Part shown: piece after piece, positions 18,603 to 25,893 of the stretch
Layout of the letters: every line of letters starts with the position of its first letter
How positions within the stretch are numbered: position 1 is the first letter of the stretch
NCBI GenBank assembly: GCA_000169075.1
Contig: AAVT01000014.1
Span: 1 to 53,284, forward strand
Length of the DNA: 53,284 nt
Direction of reading: 5' to 3'
DNA from: a marine gamma proteobacterium HTCC2143
GTDB taxonomy: Bacteria; Pseudomonadota; Gammaproteobacteria; Pseudomonadales; Dasaniaceae
Notes under the pieces: model-generated
What the model was told of the DNA's origin: nothing
The model's input: the letters and a program-made list of their open reading frames with translations, nothing else
Databases searched by the model: none
Made by a program: the position numbers and the translations under genes

Positions 18603-19379
18603 TTAAGCCCACATGTTACTGCCACCACAGACGGTCATCGCTTGACCTGTGACATAGGCACTGGCACTAGAGGCTAGAAATACGGCAATTCCCTTAAAGT
18701 CTTCTGCTTCACCTAAACGTCGCAATGGGATTTGCTGATTAGCGCGCTTTTCGGCCGCGGGGTTGTCCCACAAAGCCTTGGCAAAATCAGTTTTAATCAG
18801 GCCCGGACAAATTGCGTTAACTCGAACTCCTTGAGGACCCATCTCAAGCGCCAAGTTCCTAACCAAGGCGATGTCCGCCAACTTGGAAATATTGTACGTA
18901 CCCAATACGTCTGACGGGCCAAATGCGCCAACGCTAGATGTAATCATAATAGAACCGCAGCCTTTTTCGATCATGTCTGGCGCTACCATTTGACACAACC
19001 AATGATTAGATTTGATATTGCTGCTAAGTACCTTGTCAAAGGCGGCATCGGGGATTTCAGACATTGGACCATAAAAAGGATTAACGCCCGCATTGGCGAC
19101 TAGGATATCGATTGGACCCAACCGTTCACGTGTTGTATCGACCAACTGCTGCAACTGTTCTTTGTAGCCAATATTACAGGCAATTGCGATAGCGCTGCCT
19201 GCTCCATATTTTTCATTAATTTCATCCGCTACGGCCTCACAGGGTTCTAATTTTCGGCTGGAAATAACAACTTTAGCGCCCTGCTCTGCAAGGCCCTCGG
19301 CCATCGCCTTACCCATCCCTTTTGAAGAACCTGTTAGCAAAGCAACTTTGCCTGTTAGATCGAATAGTGGTGTTGTCAT
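18603..19379 (-). CDS. short-chain dehydrogenase/reductase
   Basis: Classical SDR of 258 residues with TGSSKGMG (cofactor loop), NAGVNPFYG, the catalytic serine in ITSSVGAFG and YNISK as the catalytic Tyr/Lys pair. PGLIKTDFAKALWD and the C-terminal YVTGQAMTVCGG are also typical. It precedes, in transcriptional order, nothing on its strand within 80 nt, and lies just downstream of the thiolase-like gene, with which it may be co-transcribed. Substrate unknown. Confidence 0.9.
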   Translation of the reverse strand: MTTPLFDLTGKVALLTGSSKGMGKAMAEGLAEQGAKVVISSRKLEPCEAVADEINEKYGAGSAIAIACNIGYKEQLQQLVDTTRERLGPIDILVANAGVNPFYGPMSEIPDAAFDKVLSSNIKSNHWLCQMVAPDMIEKGCGSIMITSSVGAFGPSDVLGTYNISKLADIALVRNLALEMGPQGVRVNAICPGLIKTDFAKALWDNPAAEKRANQQIPLRRLGEAEDFKGIAVFLASSASAYVTGQAMTVCGGSNMWA

Positions 19380-19442
19380 TGTGTTCCCTCTCTTGATTAA
19401 TATTGACTGTTTTCAAAATTAGCTTACCCGATGAATTGCTAA

Positions 19443-20966
19443 CTATTCAATGGGAGTAAATATATTAGTATCTCCAGTAATTACTGTGCCCTTTGCGCCG
19501 AGGTAATCTTTTTTGGTCATTGCTAGCAATAATTCAGGATCGGCGGGCGGGCTACTGAAGAAGCGCGGAGCCATTGGATCACTACCGTCGCCAAGCCGGC
19601 CGACGATAATACCACCATTGGGTGTATTATCCCGACCAAATGTCACCGTATACGTTTCAATAATCGCCTCTCCAGTTGGCCTCATTTCTAATGGCGGTGA
19701 ATGTAACTCGTCAATCAGACATTGGTAACTGGCAGGGTCTCTTCGCTCCCAGTTCCCACACGTCGGCGTCGTTGAATAGATACCTGCTGCATGCTTGGTC
19801 AGGTAGCCCCCATTGGCCGTTACTAAGCCGAACGCTTGTGGCTTTGCACGCAATTTTTCAATCATCGTCGCAATAGCATTCATGACATAGTTATTGCCAG
19901 CGCCCCCGTGAAAAGGTAGACCTCCGGTAATAGTCAGTGGACGGGAGTCATCTTTGGCAATGCCTAACTCGTCTCGAGCCATTTGAACGGCAACAGGAAA
20001 GCAAGAATAGATATCGAAAAACTCAATATCATCAACCGCTATATTAGCCATTGCGAAGGTCTCTTTTGCCATCAAATTTATTGCTGGAGAACTATAATAG
20101 TTAACTCGATCTGACAAATTATGCCGTTCATTGACATCAGCACAACCATGTAAGTAGACCCATTTGTCTTCACTAATACCCGCTTCTTTTGCAAAATCGA
20201 CCGAGCACAGTAGCAAGCTGGCACTCTGATTAATCTGATTCATTGCATTCATTCGTTTGGTATAAGGCCAGCCAACATAGCGATTATCCAAACTCGCCGT
20301 GGCTATATCGGAGCCACTCAATGACTCCGGATACCAAGCAGTTGGCGTCTTAGCAGCAACCGCGGAAAACCTCGCAAAAAGCTCACCCATTGCTTGTTGG
20401 TGCTCCTCGATACCCTCGCCATAAGCGCCGCGCAGTGCATTTTCGAATAAGGGATATATCGAGCTTGCGAGCCAAGCACCATTTGCTTTCTCATGGTCGG
20501 TGCTCATTTCTCTATCCGCGACCAAATAACGCCCCGGCTGATCTGCGGGTTCTGACCAATCAGGCTTGGATCCCGATTTGACAATGCGGCGAGAGGTATT
20601 CATCGCCTCCGCGCCGGACAGCAGTACAAATTTACAATCACCTTTGGCTATAGACTCAAAATACCGATTGACCAAGTATTGTGGCCCATTGCCGCCATGG
20701 GGCATCATCCATTGTTCAGACTGCTCTGCGTTAAGTCGTCTTGCCAAACAGAGCGCTGTATTGTCCGTGTATTCGCGGAAACTCCTGACAACGGCCAACT
20801 GGTCCAGCTGCGATAAAAGCTCACGGCTCGCGCCAGCATCTAGCAGCGCCTTGTCGGTTGCCTGTACCATCAAGTCAATTGGTGAGGAAGCACAAGCGAG
20901 GTTTTCTCCCGGCGGCTCCGTCACCTGACCTACTCCCACCACAATCGGCGTCAAGCCATTAACCAT
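19443..20966 (-). CDS. thiolase-like protein type 1 (TLP1)
   Basis: Thiolase-superfamily protein of 507 residues, annotated in relatives as acetyl-CoA acetyltransferase. It has a thiolase-type core (VVGVGQVTEPPG; ALLDAGASRELL; LSGAEAMNTSRR; FFDIYSCFPVAVQMARDELG; GGLPFHGGAGNNYVMNAIA; GGYLTKHAAGIYST). The C-terminal 75 residues match the extra domain of thiolase-like type 1 proteins. At the place of the usual nucleophilic cysteine the sequence reads MPHGGNGPQYLVNR, with no Cys, so a standard condensation or thiolysis is doubtful. Its neighbours suggest CoA-linked lipid or sterol catabolism. Confidence 0.82.
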   Translation of the reverse strand: MVNGLTPIVVGVGQVTEPPGENLACASSPIDLMVQATDKALLDAGASRELLSQLDQLAVVRSFREYTDNTALCLARRLNAEQSEQWMMPHGGNGPQYLVNRYFESIAKGDCKFVLLSGAEAMNTSRRIVKSGSKPDWSEPADQPGRYLVADREMSTDHEKANGAWLASSIYPLFENALRGAYGEGIEEHQQAMGELFARFSAVAAKTPTAWYPESLSGSDIATASLDNRYVGWPYTKRMNAMNQINQSASLLLCSVDFAKEAGISEDKWVYLHGCADVNERHNLSDRVNYYSSPAINLMAKETFAMANIAVDDIEFFDIYSCFPVAVQMARDELGIAKDDSRPLTITGGLPFHGGAGNNYVMNAIATMIEKLRAKPQAFGLVTANGGYLTKHAAGIYSTTPTCGNWERRDPASYQCLIDELHSPPLEMRPTGEAIIETYTVTFGRDNTPNGGIIVGRLGDGSDPMAPRFFSSPPADPELLLAMTKKDYLGAKGTVITGDTNIFTPIE

Positions 20967-21363
20967 TGAATTTCATCCTTCGCCTGTTATTCATCAATTC
21001 TCAAACACCGTCTTTATCGCCGCTTTTTTGCCCTGCGGTAATCCACCTTAGCGCTAACGCCCTGCTAACGCAGCTAACTTTCACTACCTTTCCGGGGGTA
21101 AATACTATCATTCAGCCCGACGATAATCATCGACTGCAGAAATAATTCATTCGCCAGCAACTGTTTAAACATGTCGTTCATGATGCTGCTCTTTTAGCTA
21201 TAGAACGTGTTTTTAGCCACGACGCTCTGTTAAGCCTTAGGCTATATTAAACAGGCCTACAAAAGAGTCGACCGCTGGGTTAATAGCATCAACAGGATTT
21301 GCAGTTTGGCAAAATCTGCGGCACTCTTATACCGCGTAGATAGGCTGACAATCTGTGCCATAA
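20967..21363. other. intergenic region without a convincing gene
   Basis: Between the divergent thiolase-like gene and the structured element there is no recognisable coding sequence. A 35-codon minus-strand frame (21074-21181) exists but has no support. Its right end leads into a TATAAT box. Confidence 0.6.
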
Positions 21364-21369
21364 TATAAT
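21364..21369 (+). promoter_or_regulatory. consensus -10 box before the structured element
   Basis: TATAAT matches the sigma-70 -10 consensus exactly. Transcription from it would begin near 21374-21377, at the first bases of the 98-nt structured element. A -35 box is not clear. Confidence 0.45.
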
Positions 21370-21373
21370 CGTT

Positions 21374-21471
21374 GGAAAAGAGTCGTTCCTTGGCTGGGCC
21401 CAGGAGGCATCAAACTCGGTGATCACCCACCTTGCCTATTGGGTGAGTTTGACTGCCACTCTTTTCCGCCA
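21374..21471 (+). ncRNA. 98-nt structured RNA candidate, tRNA-like ends, upstream of the selenoprotein operon
   Basis: The ends pair perfectly over 10 bp: GGAAAAGAGT (21374-21383) with ACTCTTTTCC (21458-21467), followed by G and CCA. Inside are a hairpin TCCTTGG/CCCAGGA (one mismatch) and a long second hairpin built from GGCA/TGCC, TCAAACT/AGTTTGA and CACCCA/TGGGTG with bulges. Length, 10-bp closing stem, a GTCGT after the acceptor and GCCA end recall tRNA(Sec). However, no 7-nt anticodon loop with a paired stem forms around TCA, and the T-stem fails at two pairs. It lies 45 nt before the thioredoxin-fusion gene and could be a 5' leader, a degenerate or aberrant tRNA(Sec), or a new RNA. Confidence 0.5.
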
Positions 21472-21516
21472 AATAGACGTCAAAGGGCCCCACTATGAGG
21501 GCGCCAGGTAATAATA

Positions 21517-22956
21517 ATGAATCAAGCTGATAGCAACGACTATATCGCTGTAGTTGTTAAAGAAAACTGCCCAACCTGCGTCCACATCGTTCCCGCACTG
21601 GAACAAATGATTGAGTCAGGCTTAGCGGTGCGTGTCATTTCACAGGATAATCCCGATTTTCCCGCAACGGTTAAACACGTCGCCGACGATCGCGATCTCG
21701 GTCAGTCCTGGCAAATGGCTATCGAAATTGTCCCGACGGCTATTCGTTTTGCTGGTGGCAAGGAAGTCGATCGCGCGGTTGGCTGGAACCGCCCCGAATG
21801 GGAGGCCCTCAGCGGCCTTAGCAACATCGCTCCTGATCTTGCCGAAAATCGCCCCGGATGCGGCTCGATGTCGCTGGAACCCGGGCGTTTCGAAGAACTC
21901 GAAGTTCGATTCAAAGGCGATGTAATGACCTCTCGCCGGATTGCGGTTGATGCCTACACCGACGAAATGGAAATAGGCTTCGACCGCGGCTGGAGTGACG
22001 GGCTCCCTGTTATACCGCCTTCAGAAATACGTGTTATGGCGATGCTTCGGGGCACAGACAGAGACCCATCAGAAGTTATCGGCAACGTTCCACCCAATCT
22101 GTCTCCCTGCACGGTCGAAAAAGTAGCGATTAATGCGGTCATGGCCGGCTGCAAACCTGAATATCTTCCTGTCGTACTGGCGGCTGTCGAAACAGCATTG
22201 GTCGATCAATTTTGTATGCATGGTCTACTGGCAACAACGTGGTTTTCCGGACCTGTTGCGATAGTCAGCGGCCCCATCACCAAAGCAATTGGTATGAATT
22301 GGGCAGAAAATGCCCTAGGTCAGGGCAACAGAGCGAACTCAACGATCGGCAGAGCACTTCAGTTAGTCATTCGTAATGTTGGCGGCGGCAAGCCTGGCGA
22401 ACTCGACCGATCGACACTCGGCTCGCCTGGAAAATTAGGCTTTTCTTTTGCTGAAGACGAAACCGACGACTTTTGGCCAACGGTGGCGATGGATCAAGGC
22501 GCAGAACGACAGCGCTCTTCGATCACATTATTTGCCGGCGATGGGGTGCATGGCGTTTTCGATCAGAAATCTAGAAACCCGGAGTCACTGGCGAGAAGTT
22601 TCGCCGAACCACTAAAAACTGTGGGGCACGCTAAGTCTGTGATGGCCTCAGATGCACTGCTAGTGATTGGCCCTGAGCACTATCGCGTTTTTAAACAGGC
22701 AGGTTGGAGCAAAGATCGCTTGCGTGAAGAGCTGGAAAAACTCCTGGTGAGGCCCGGAACAGAATTGATTATAGGGGCTGGAGGCATCGATGAAGGCTTA
22801 CCCACAACGCTTAAAGACAAAATGCTACCAAAATTTCGACCCGGCGGCCTGCTGATTGCGCGGGCTGGCGGCGAGGCCGGTATGTTTTCTGCTATTATCG
22901 GTGGGTGGGGCGCCACAGGCAAGATGGGGTCTGTGCCGACAACGGGACAAATTTAG
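21517..22956 (+). CDS. thioredoxin-fold fusion protein, partner of the UGSC selenoprotein
   Basis: Protein of 479 residues. Residues 1-90 form a thioredoxin-like fold with the redox motif CPTC at 18-21 (codons TGC...TGC, so both are cysteine here). The remaining 390 residues carry conserved-looking blocks such as WSDGLPVIPPSEIRVMAML, GNVPPNLSPCTVEKVAINAV, NRANSTIGRALQLVIRNVGG and LLVIGPEHYRVFKQAGW. I do not recognise an enzyme class for this large domain. It ends 44 nt before the selenoprotein gene, so the two almost certainly share a transcript. A thiol-disulfide role with the selenoprotein is inferred from the CPTC motif and neighbourhood. Confidence 0.75.
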   Translation: MNQADSNDYIAVVVKENCPTCVHIVPALEQMIESGLAVRVISQDNPDFPATVKHVADDRDLGQSWQMAIEIVPTAIRFAGGKEVDRAVGWNRPEWEALSGLSNIAPDLAENRPGCGSMSLEPGRFEELEVRFKGDVMTSRRIAVDAYTDEMEIGFDRGWSDGLPVIPPSEIRVMAMLRGTDRDPSEVIGNVPPNLSPCTVEKVAINAVMAGCKPEYLPVVLAAVETALVDQFCMHGLLATTWFSGPVAIVSGPITKAIGMNWAENALGQGNRANSTIGRALQLVIRNVGGGKPGELDRSTLGSPGKLGFSFAEDETDDFWPTVAMDQGAERQRSSITLFAGDGVHGVFDQKSRNPESLARSFAEPLKTVGHAKSVMASDALLVIGPEHYRVFKQAGWSKDRLREELEKLLVRPGTELIIGAGGIDEGLPTTLKDKMLPKFRPGGLLIARAGGEAGMFSAIIGGWGATGKMGSVPTTGQI

Positions 22957-23000
22957 TCGACTACTATTACTATTTTCTATTCACAACGGGAGAAAGAAGA

Positions 23001-23516
23001 ATGACAACCATGTTATTAGACCCGACCGCAGAGGTTTCTGCGGCGACAAGGCCGAGACTACAACGCCCTGTCGATTTGGCGGGATTAACCGTTGGCTTAA
23101 TGGACATATCCAAGCCGCGCGGAGATATTTTCCTTAATCGTATTGAGGCATTGCTGAAGGACCGGAACATACAGGTAAAACGGTTTACCAAGCCAACGTT
23201 TACTCGAGTAGCGCCGACGGAGCTCAAACAGCAAATCGCAGGCGAAGTTGACCTAGTCATTGAAGGATTGGCTGACTGAGGTTCTTGCACGTCGTGTTGT
23301 ATACATGACCTGACAGATCTCGAAAGCCGAGGTATTCCTGGTGTTGGCGTTGCATCGTCGGCCTTTATAAAAGCCGCCGACGCTCAGAAACAAGCACTGG
23401 GTTCAGAGACAGACATGATTTTCGTCCCTCATCCTATTCAGGATCGAACTGATGAAGAGATAATGGCCTTAGCGGATCAGGCAATAGAGAAAATCGTTCA
23501 ACGATTGACGAAGTAA
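23001..23516 (+). CDS. UGSC-family selenoprotein (in-frame TGA = selenocysteine 93)
   Basis: The frame from ATG at 23001 meets TGA at codon 93 (23277-23279), then continues for 78 sense codons to TAA at 23514. The full product is 171 residues. The sequence after the TGA is clearly coding: U-GSCTSCCIHDLTDLE, then RGIPGVGVASSAFIKAAD and MIFVPHPIQDRTDEEIM. U-G-S-C is the motif that names the UGSC (seleno)protein family; cysteine may replace Sec in other members. Further cysteines follow at 96, 99 and 100. The N-terminal half includes VGLMDISKPRGDIFLNRIE. A SECIS-like hairpin follows the TGA, and selA/selB lie upstream in the window. The biochemical function of the family is unknown; a redox role is likely. 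A gene caller that treats TGA as stop gives only the first 92 residues. Confidence 0.92.
23277..23309 (+). promoter_or_regulatory. UGA-Sec codon and bacterial SECIS hairpin
   Basis: Eighteen nt after the TGA begins the loop TGTAT (23298-23302), closed by GTCGTGT (23291-23297) and ACATGAC (23303-23309), a 7-bp stem with one G-T pair. A loop starting 16-37 nt after the UGA with a G in its first two positions is the known bacterial SECIS rule, and this hairpin satisfies it. Confidence 0.8.
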
Positions 23517-23537
23517 GGACAGTCGTCATTAGTGGGA

Positions 23538-23572
23538 GTGAGTGTATCGGCAAAAAACTGCCGTGAGCTCAC
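23538..23572 (+). terminator. imperfect hairpin after the selenoprotein gene
   Basis: GTGAG...CTCAC and CGGCA/TGCCG form a two-part stem around AAAAAC, 22 nt after the stop. There is no T-tract, so termination is only possible, not shown. The rest of 23573-23958 contains only frames of random-looking composition on both strands and no feature I can name. Confidence 0.35.
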
Positions 23573-23958
23573 CGACCTTGACGACCACCACAATCATGCT
23601 CGGCAATATTGTCATCAGTTTGTTGCTGTGGGTATCCCCTTCCAAGTGACTCTTGGCCCCCACGAATAATTGGCTCAGCCCTACACAAGTCGAGCTCACC
23701 AGCGCTCAGATGTGCCGTATCTCTTCCTGGCGCCTGCAATTCTTTTGCCCGGCTTAACACCTCACCAAACTATGGAGGGTTCTATGCCTTTCACTCTGTC
23801 TGCAAATGGGCAAATCACTGTGATGCCCTTAAAAATGACTTTGCCACTCAGCCCTATTCTAGCAGGCCACAGGATTTAGAAATCCGACTTACTGCATCTC
23901 TAATGGACACCAAATCAACATTTAAGGATATAAGTAGCGTTAAAGTTATTAATCTGCT

Positions 23959-24102
23959 ATGTTCGGCGGTTTCCAGTTGATTGCCATCCCAGTGGATGGA
24001 CGCGATACGATGAGAGGGTCGGTCAGGGAAGATTTGCGCACTATTGATCCGGGTCGAATAACTGCAAATGCTGGGGAACCAGTAACAAGTGAGAACGAGT
24101 AA
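23959..24102 (+). CDS. possible 47-residue leader ORF overlapping the dksA start
   Basis: An ATG frame begins MFGGFQLIAIPVDGRDTM and ends PVTSENE with its TAA overlapping the dksA ATG (TAATG). That arrangement would couple dksA translation to it. No strong ribosome site precedes it and I recognise no family, so it may be fortuitous. Confidence 0.3.
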   Translation: MFGGFQLIAIPVDGRDTMRGSVREDLRTIDPGRITANAGEPVTSENE

Positions 24103-24542
24103 TGCCCAAGAAAAAACAGGCTCAGGCGAGCAACTTTAAGAACTTCACACCTTATAAGCTCAAGAAAGGTGAGGAGTACATGAATGAACAACAGCGAGAG
24201 CATTTTCGCGGTATTTTACTATCTTGGAAAGCGGAGTTAATGGAAGAAGTAGACCGAACCGTTTCTCACATGAAAGACGAAGCTGCTAATTTCCCAGACC
24301 CCGCAGATAGAGCAACTCAGGAAGAAGAGTTTAGTCTTGAACTGCGTACTCGCGATAGAGAGCGAAAGCTAATCAAGAAAATAGACGGCACGATTGACCT
24401 AATTGACGCCGATGATTACGGCTACTGCGAAGCCTGTGGTGTGGAGATTGGCATTCAACGATTGGAAGCTCGCCCCACTGCTACGCAGTGTATCGATTGC
24501 AAAACGTTGGACGAAATCAAAGAGAAGCAACAGTTAGGTTAG
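24102..24542 (+). CDS. dksA: RNA polymerase-binding transcription factor DksA
   Basis: Binds the RNA polymerase secondary channel and, with ppGpp, mediates the stringent response. The protein has 146 residues, the usual length. The coiled coil (about 30-105) carries the tip motif DPADRA with the two essential aspartates. The zinc finger has CEACG and CIDC as Cys pairs. It is followed by a strong terminator, then gluQRS, the order conserved in Pseudomonas and relatives. Confidence 0.97.
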   Translation: MPKKKQAQASNFKNFTPYKLKKGEEYMNEQQREHFRGILLSWKAELMEEVDRTVSHMKDEAANFPDPADRATQEEEFSLELRTRDRERKLIKKIDGTIDLIDADDYGYCEACGVEIGIQRLEARPTATQCIDCKTLDEIKEKQQLG

Positions 24543-24570
24543 CATCTACAATTTGCTGCTGCGGAATACC

Positions 24571-24609
24571 AAACGGGAGAGACATGATAATGCTCTCCCG
24601 TTTTTTTTA
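24571..24609 (+). terminator. intrinsic terminator of dksA
   Basis: AACGGGAGAG (24572-24581) pairs with CTCTCCCGTT (24593-24602) and is followed by a run of T to 24608. Confidence 0.95.
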
Positions 24610-24635
24610 TCATCACTCTTACGACGGCTGCAACA

Positions 24636-25562
24636 GTGGACATCATTGCTGATAATTCACACAAACAATCACCACGCGACAGCGTGAAAAACTACCGAGG
24701 ACGGTTCGCGCCTTCGCCCACCGGCCCCCTGCATACAGGCTCATTAATCAGTGCTTTGGCAAGCTATCTGGACGCAAAATCAAACGACGGTCAGTGGTTA
24801 CTGCGGATCGAAGATCTGGACCCTCCCCGAGAAATACCCGGCGCAGCAGCTGCCATTTTAGCATCCCTCCGAGCCCACGGGCTGCAGTGGGATGAACAAC
24901 CCATGTGGCAAAGTCATCGCCATGCGGATTATCAGTGCATCATCGATCGTCTGTTAAAGACCGACAATGCCTATTACTGTACTTGCTCCCGCAGCACGCT
25001 TCGCACTAGTGGTGGGATTTACCTTGGGCACTGCCGCGACCAACATCGGCGACCTGATGGGGAATCTTCCATTAGACTTTATGTGGCAGACAGCCATATT
25101 CATATGGCAGATGCCATACAGGGCAGCTATTGCCAAAATCCAGCTGCCGCTTTTGGGGACTTCGTGCTGCGCCGAAAGGACCTGCTTTACGCCTATCAAT
25201 TAGCCGTAGTCGCAGACGACGAGGCGCAGAGTATTACTCATATCGTACGCGGTTCAGATTTATTGGAATCAACGCCCAGGCAAATTTACTTACAAAAACT
25301 GCTCGCTTATACAACACCCCACTATGCACACATACCCATCATCACTGATGCAAACGGTCAAAAGTTCAGCAAACAAACGTTCGCTGCCCCACTAGGCAAC
25401 AATCGAGCAACTGATAACCTATTGACCGCGCTGATCTTCCTGCAGCAACCATTGCCGCCGAAGTCCATTCAAGGCTCCGTAACCAATATCCTCGAATGGG
25501 CCATCGAACACTGGTCACTAAGCTTTGTACCCGAGACACTGGCTATCACCGCGGGCAAATAA
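24636..25562 (+). CDS. gluQ: glutamyl-Q tRNA(Asp) synthetase
   Basis: Truncated glutamyl-tRNA synthetase paralogue that attaches glutamate to queuosine in tRNA(Asp). Start is GTG at 24636; the catalytic Rossmann domain begins at about residue 20 with YRGRFAPSPTGPLHTGSLIS (HxGS replaces HIGH). RIEDLDPPRE is present, and the degenerate class I loop reads KFSKQ. The 308-residue length lacks the anticodon-binding domain, as expected. DksA upstream is its regular neighbour. Confidence 0.95.
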   Translation: MDIIADNSHKQSPRDSVKNYRGRFAPSPTGPLHTGSLISALASYLDAKSNDGQWLLRIEDLDPPREIPGAAAAILASLRAHGLQWDEQPMWQSHRHADYQCIIDRLLKTDNAYYCTCSRSTLRTSGGIYLGHCRDQHRRPDGESSIRLYVADSHIHMADAIQGSYCQNPAAAFGDFVLRRKDLLYAYQLAVVADDEAQSITHIVRGSDLLESTPRQIYLQKLLAYTTPHYAHIPIITDANGQKFSKQTFAAPLGNNRATDNLLTALIFLQQPLPPKSIQGSVTNILEWAIEHWSLSFVPETLAITAGK

Positions 25563-25681
25563 TGATTATTCTGAACTCAGCACCGAAATATCGACCTTCT
25601 CCATGGAATAGACAGAAGCGCTCTGCTTTGCAACTGGACTCTAGCTTGCGTAGTATTCGTTCTTTCCATTGCCACTCAGTA

Positions 25682-25689
25682 AACAAACA
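25682..25689 (+). promoter_or_regulatory. candidate Hfq/Crc site at the cbrX start
   Basis: AACAAACA lies immediately before the cbrX ATG (25692), where a Shine-Dalgarno would be expected and none is visible. It matches the A-rich catabolite-repression motif AANAANAA in 7 of 8 positions. Hfq/Crc binding here would close a feedback loop on cbrX-cbrA. This is inference. Confidence 0.35.
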
Positions 25690-25691
25690 CC

Positions 25692-25889
25692 ATGAATATT
25701 AGCCCTTCGCTATTACTGCTAATGCTGGTGCTCGTCGTATTCTCACCGCATATTCAGGACTGGGTCACTCAAGGCGGGACAAACTGGTATCGGCCGTATT
25801 TCGTTTGGCTTGTGACAATCCTGTTTGTAGGGTGGAGCATCCGCCGCAACCAGAGAAAATTATCAGCCAACAAGGATCGAGAACTATAA
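25692..25889 (+). CDS. cbrX: small membrane protein CbrX
   Basis: A 65-residue protein with two hydrophobic helices (LLLLMLVLVVF near residues 6-17 and PYFVWLVTILFVGWSI near 35-50) and a basic tail. A small ORF at exactly this place, 4 nt before cbrA, is described as cbrX in Pseudomonas, where it is translationally linked to cbrA. Assignment rests on position, size and topology. Confidence 0.7.
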   Translation: MNISPSLLLLMLVLVVFSPHIQDWVTQGGTNWYRPYFVWLVTILFVGWSIRRNQRKLSANKDREL

Positions 25890-25893
25890 TTCA

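Noticed and set aside
21074..21181. 35-codon minus-strand frame starting MNDMFKQLLANELF
   Set aside because: Looks slightly protein-like but is too short and unsupported to call.
21374..21471. Calling the 98-nt element a genuine selC tRNA(Sec) gene
   Set aside because: Acceptor, length and GCCA end fit, but the anticodon stem and two T-stem pairs cannot be formed, so it is reported only as a structured RNA candidate.
23569..23980. Plus and minus frames between the selenoprotein gene and dksA
   Set aside because: Low-complexity, mutually overlapping and without ribosome sites; left as uncharacterised intergenic DNA.
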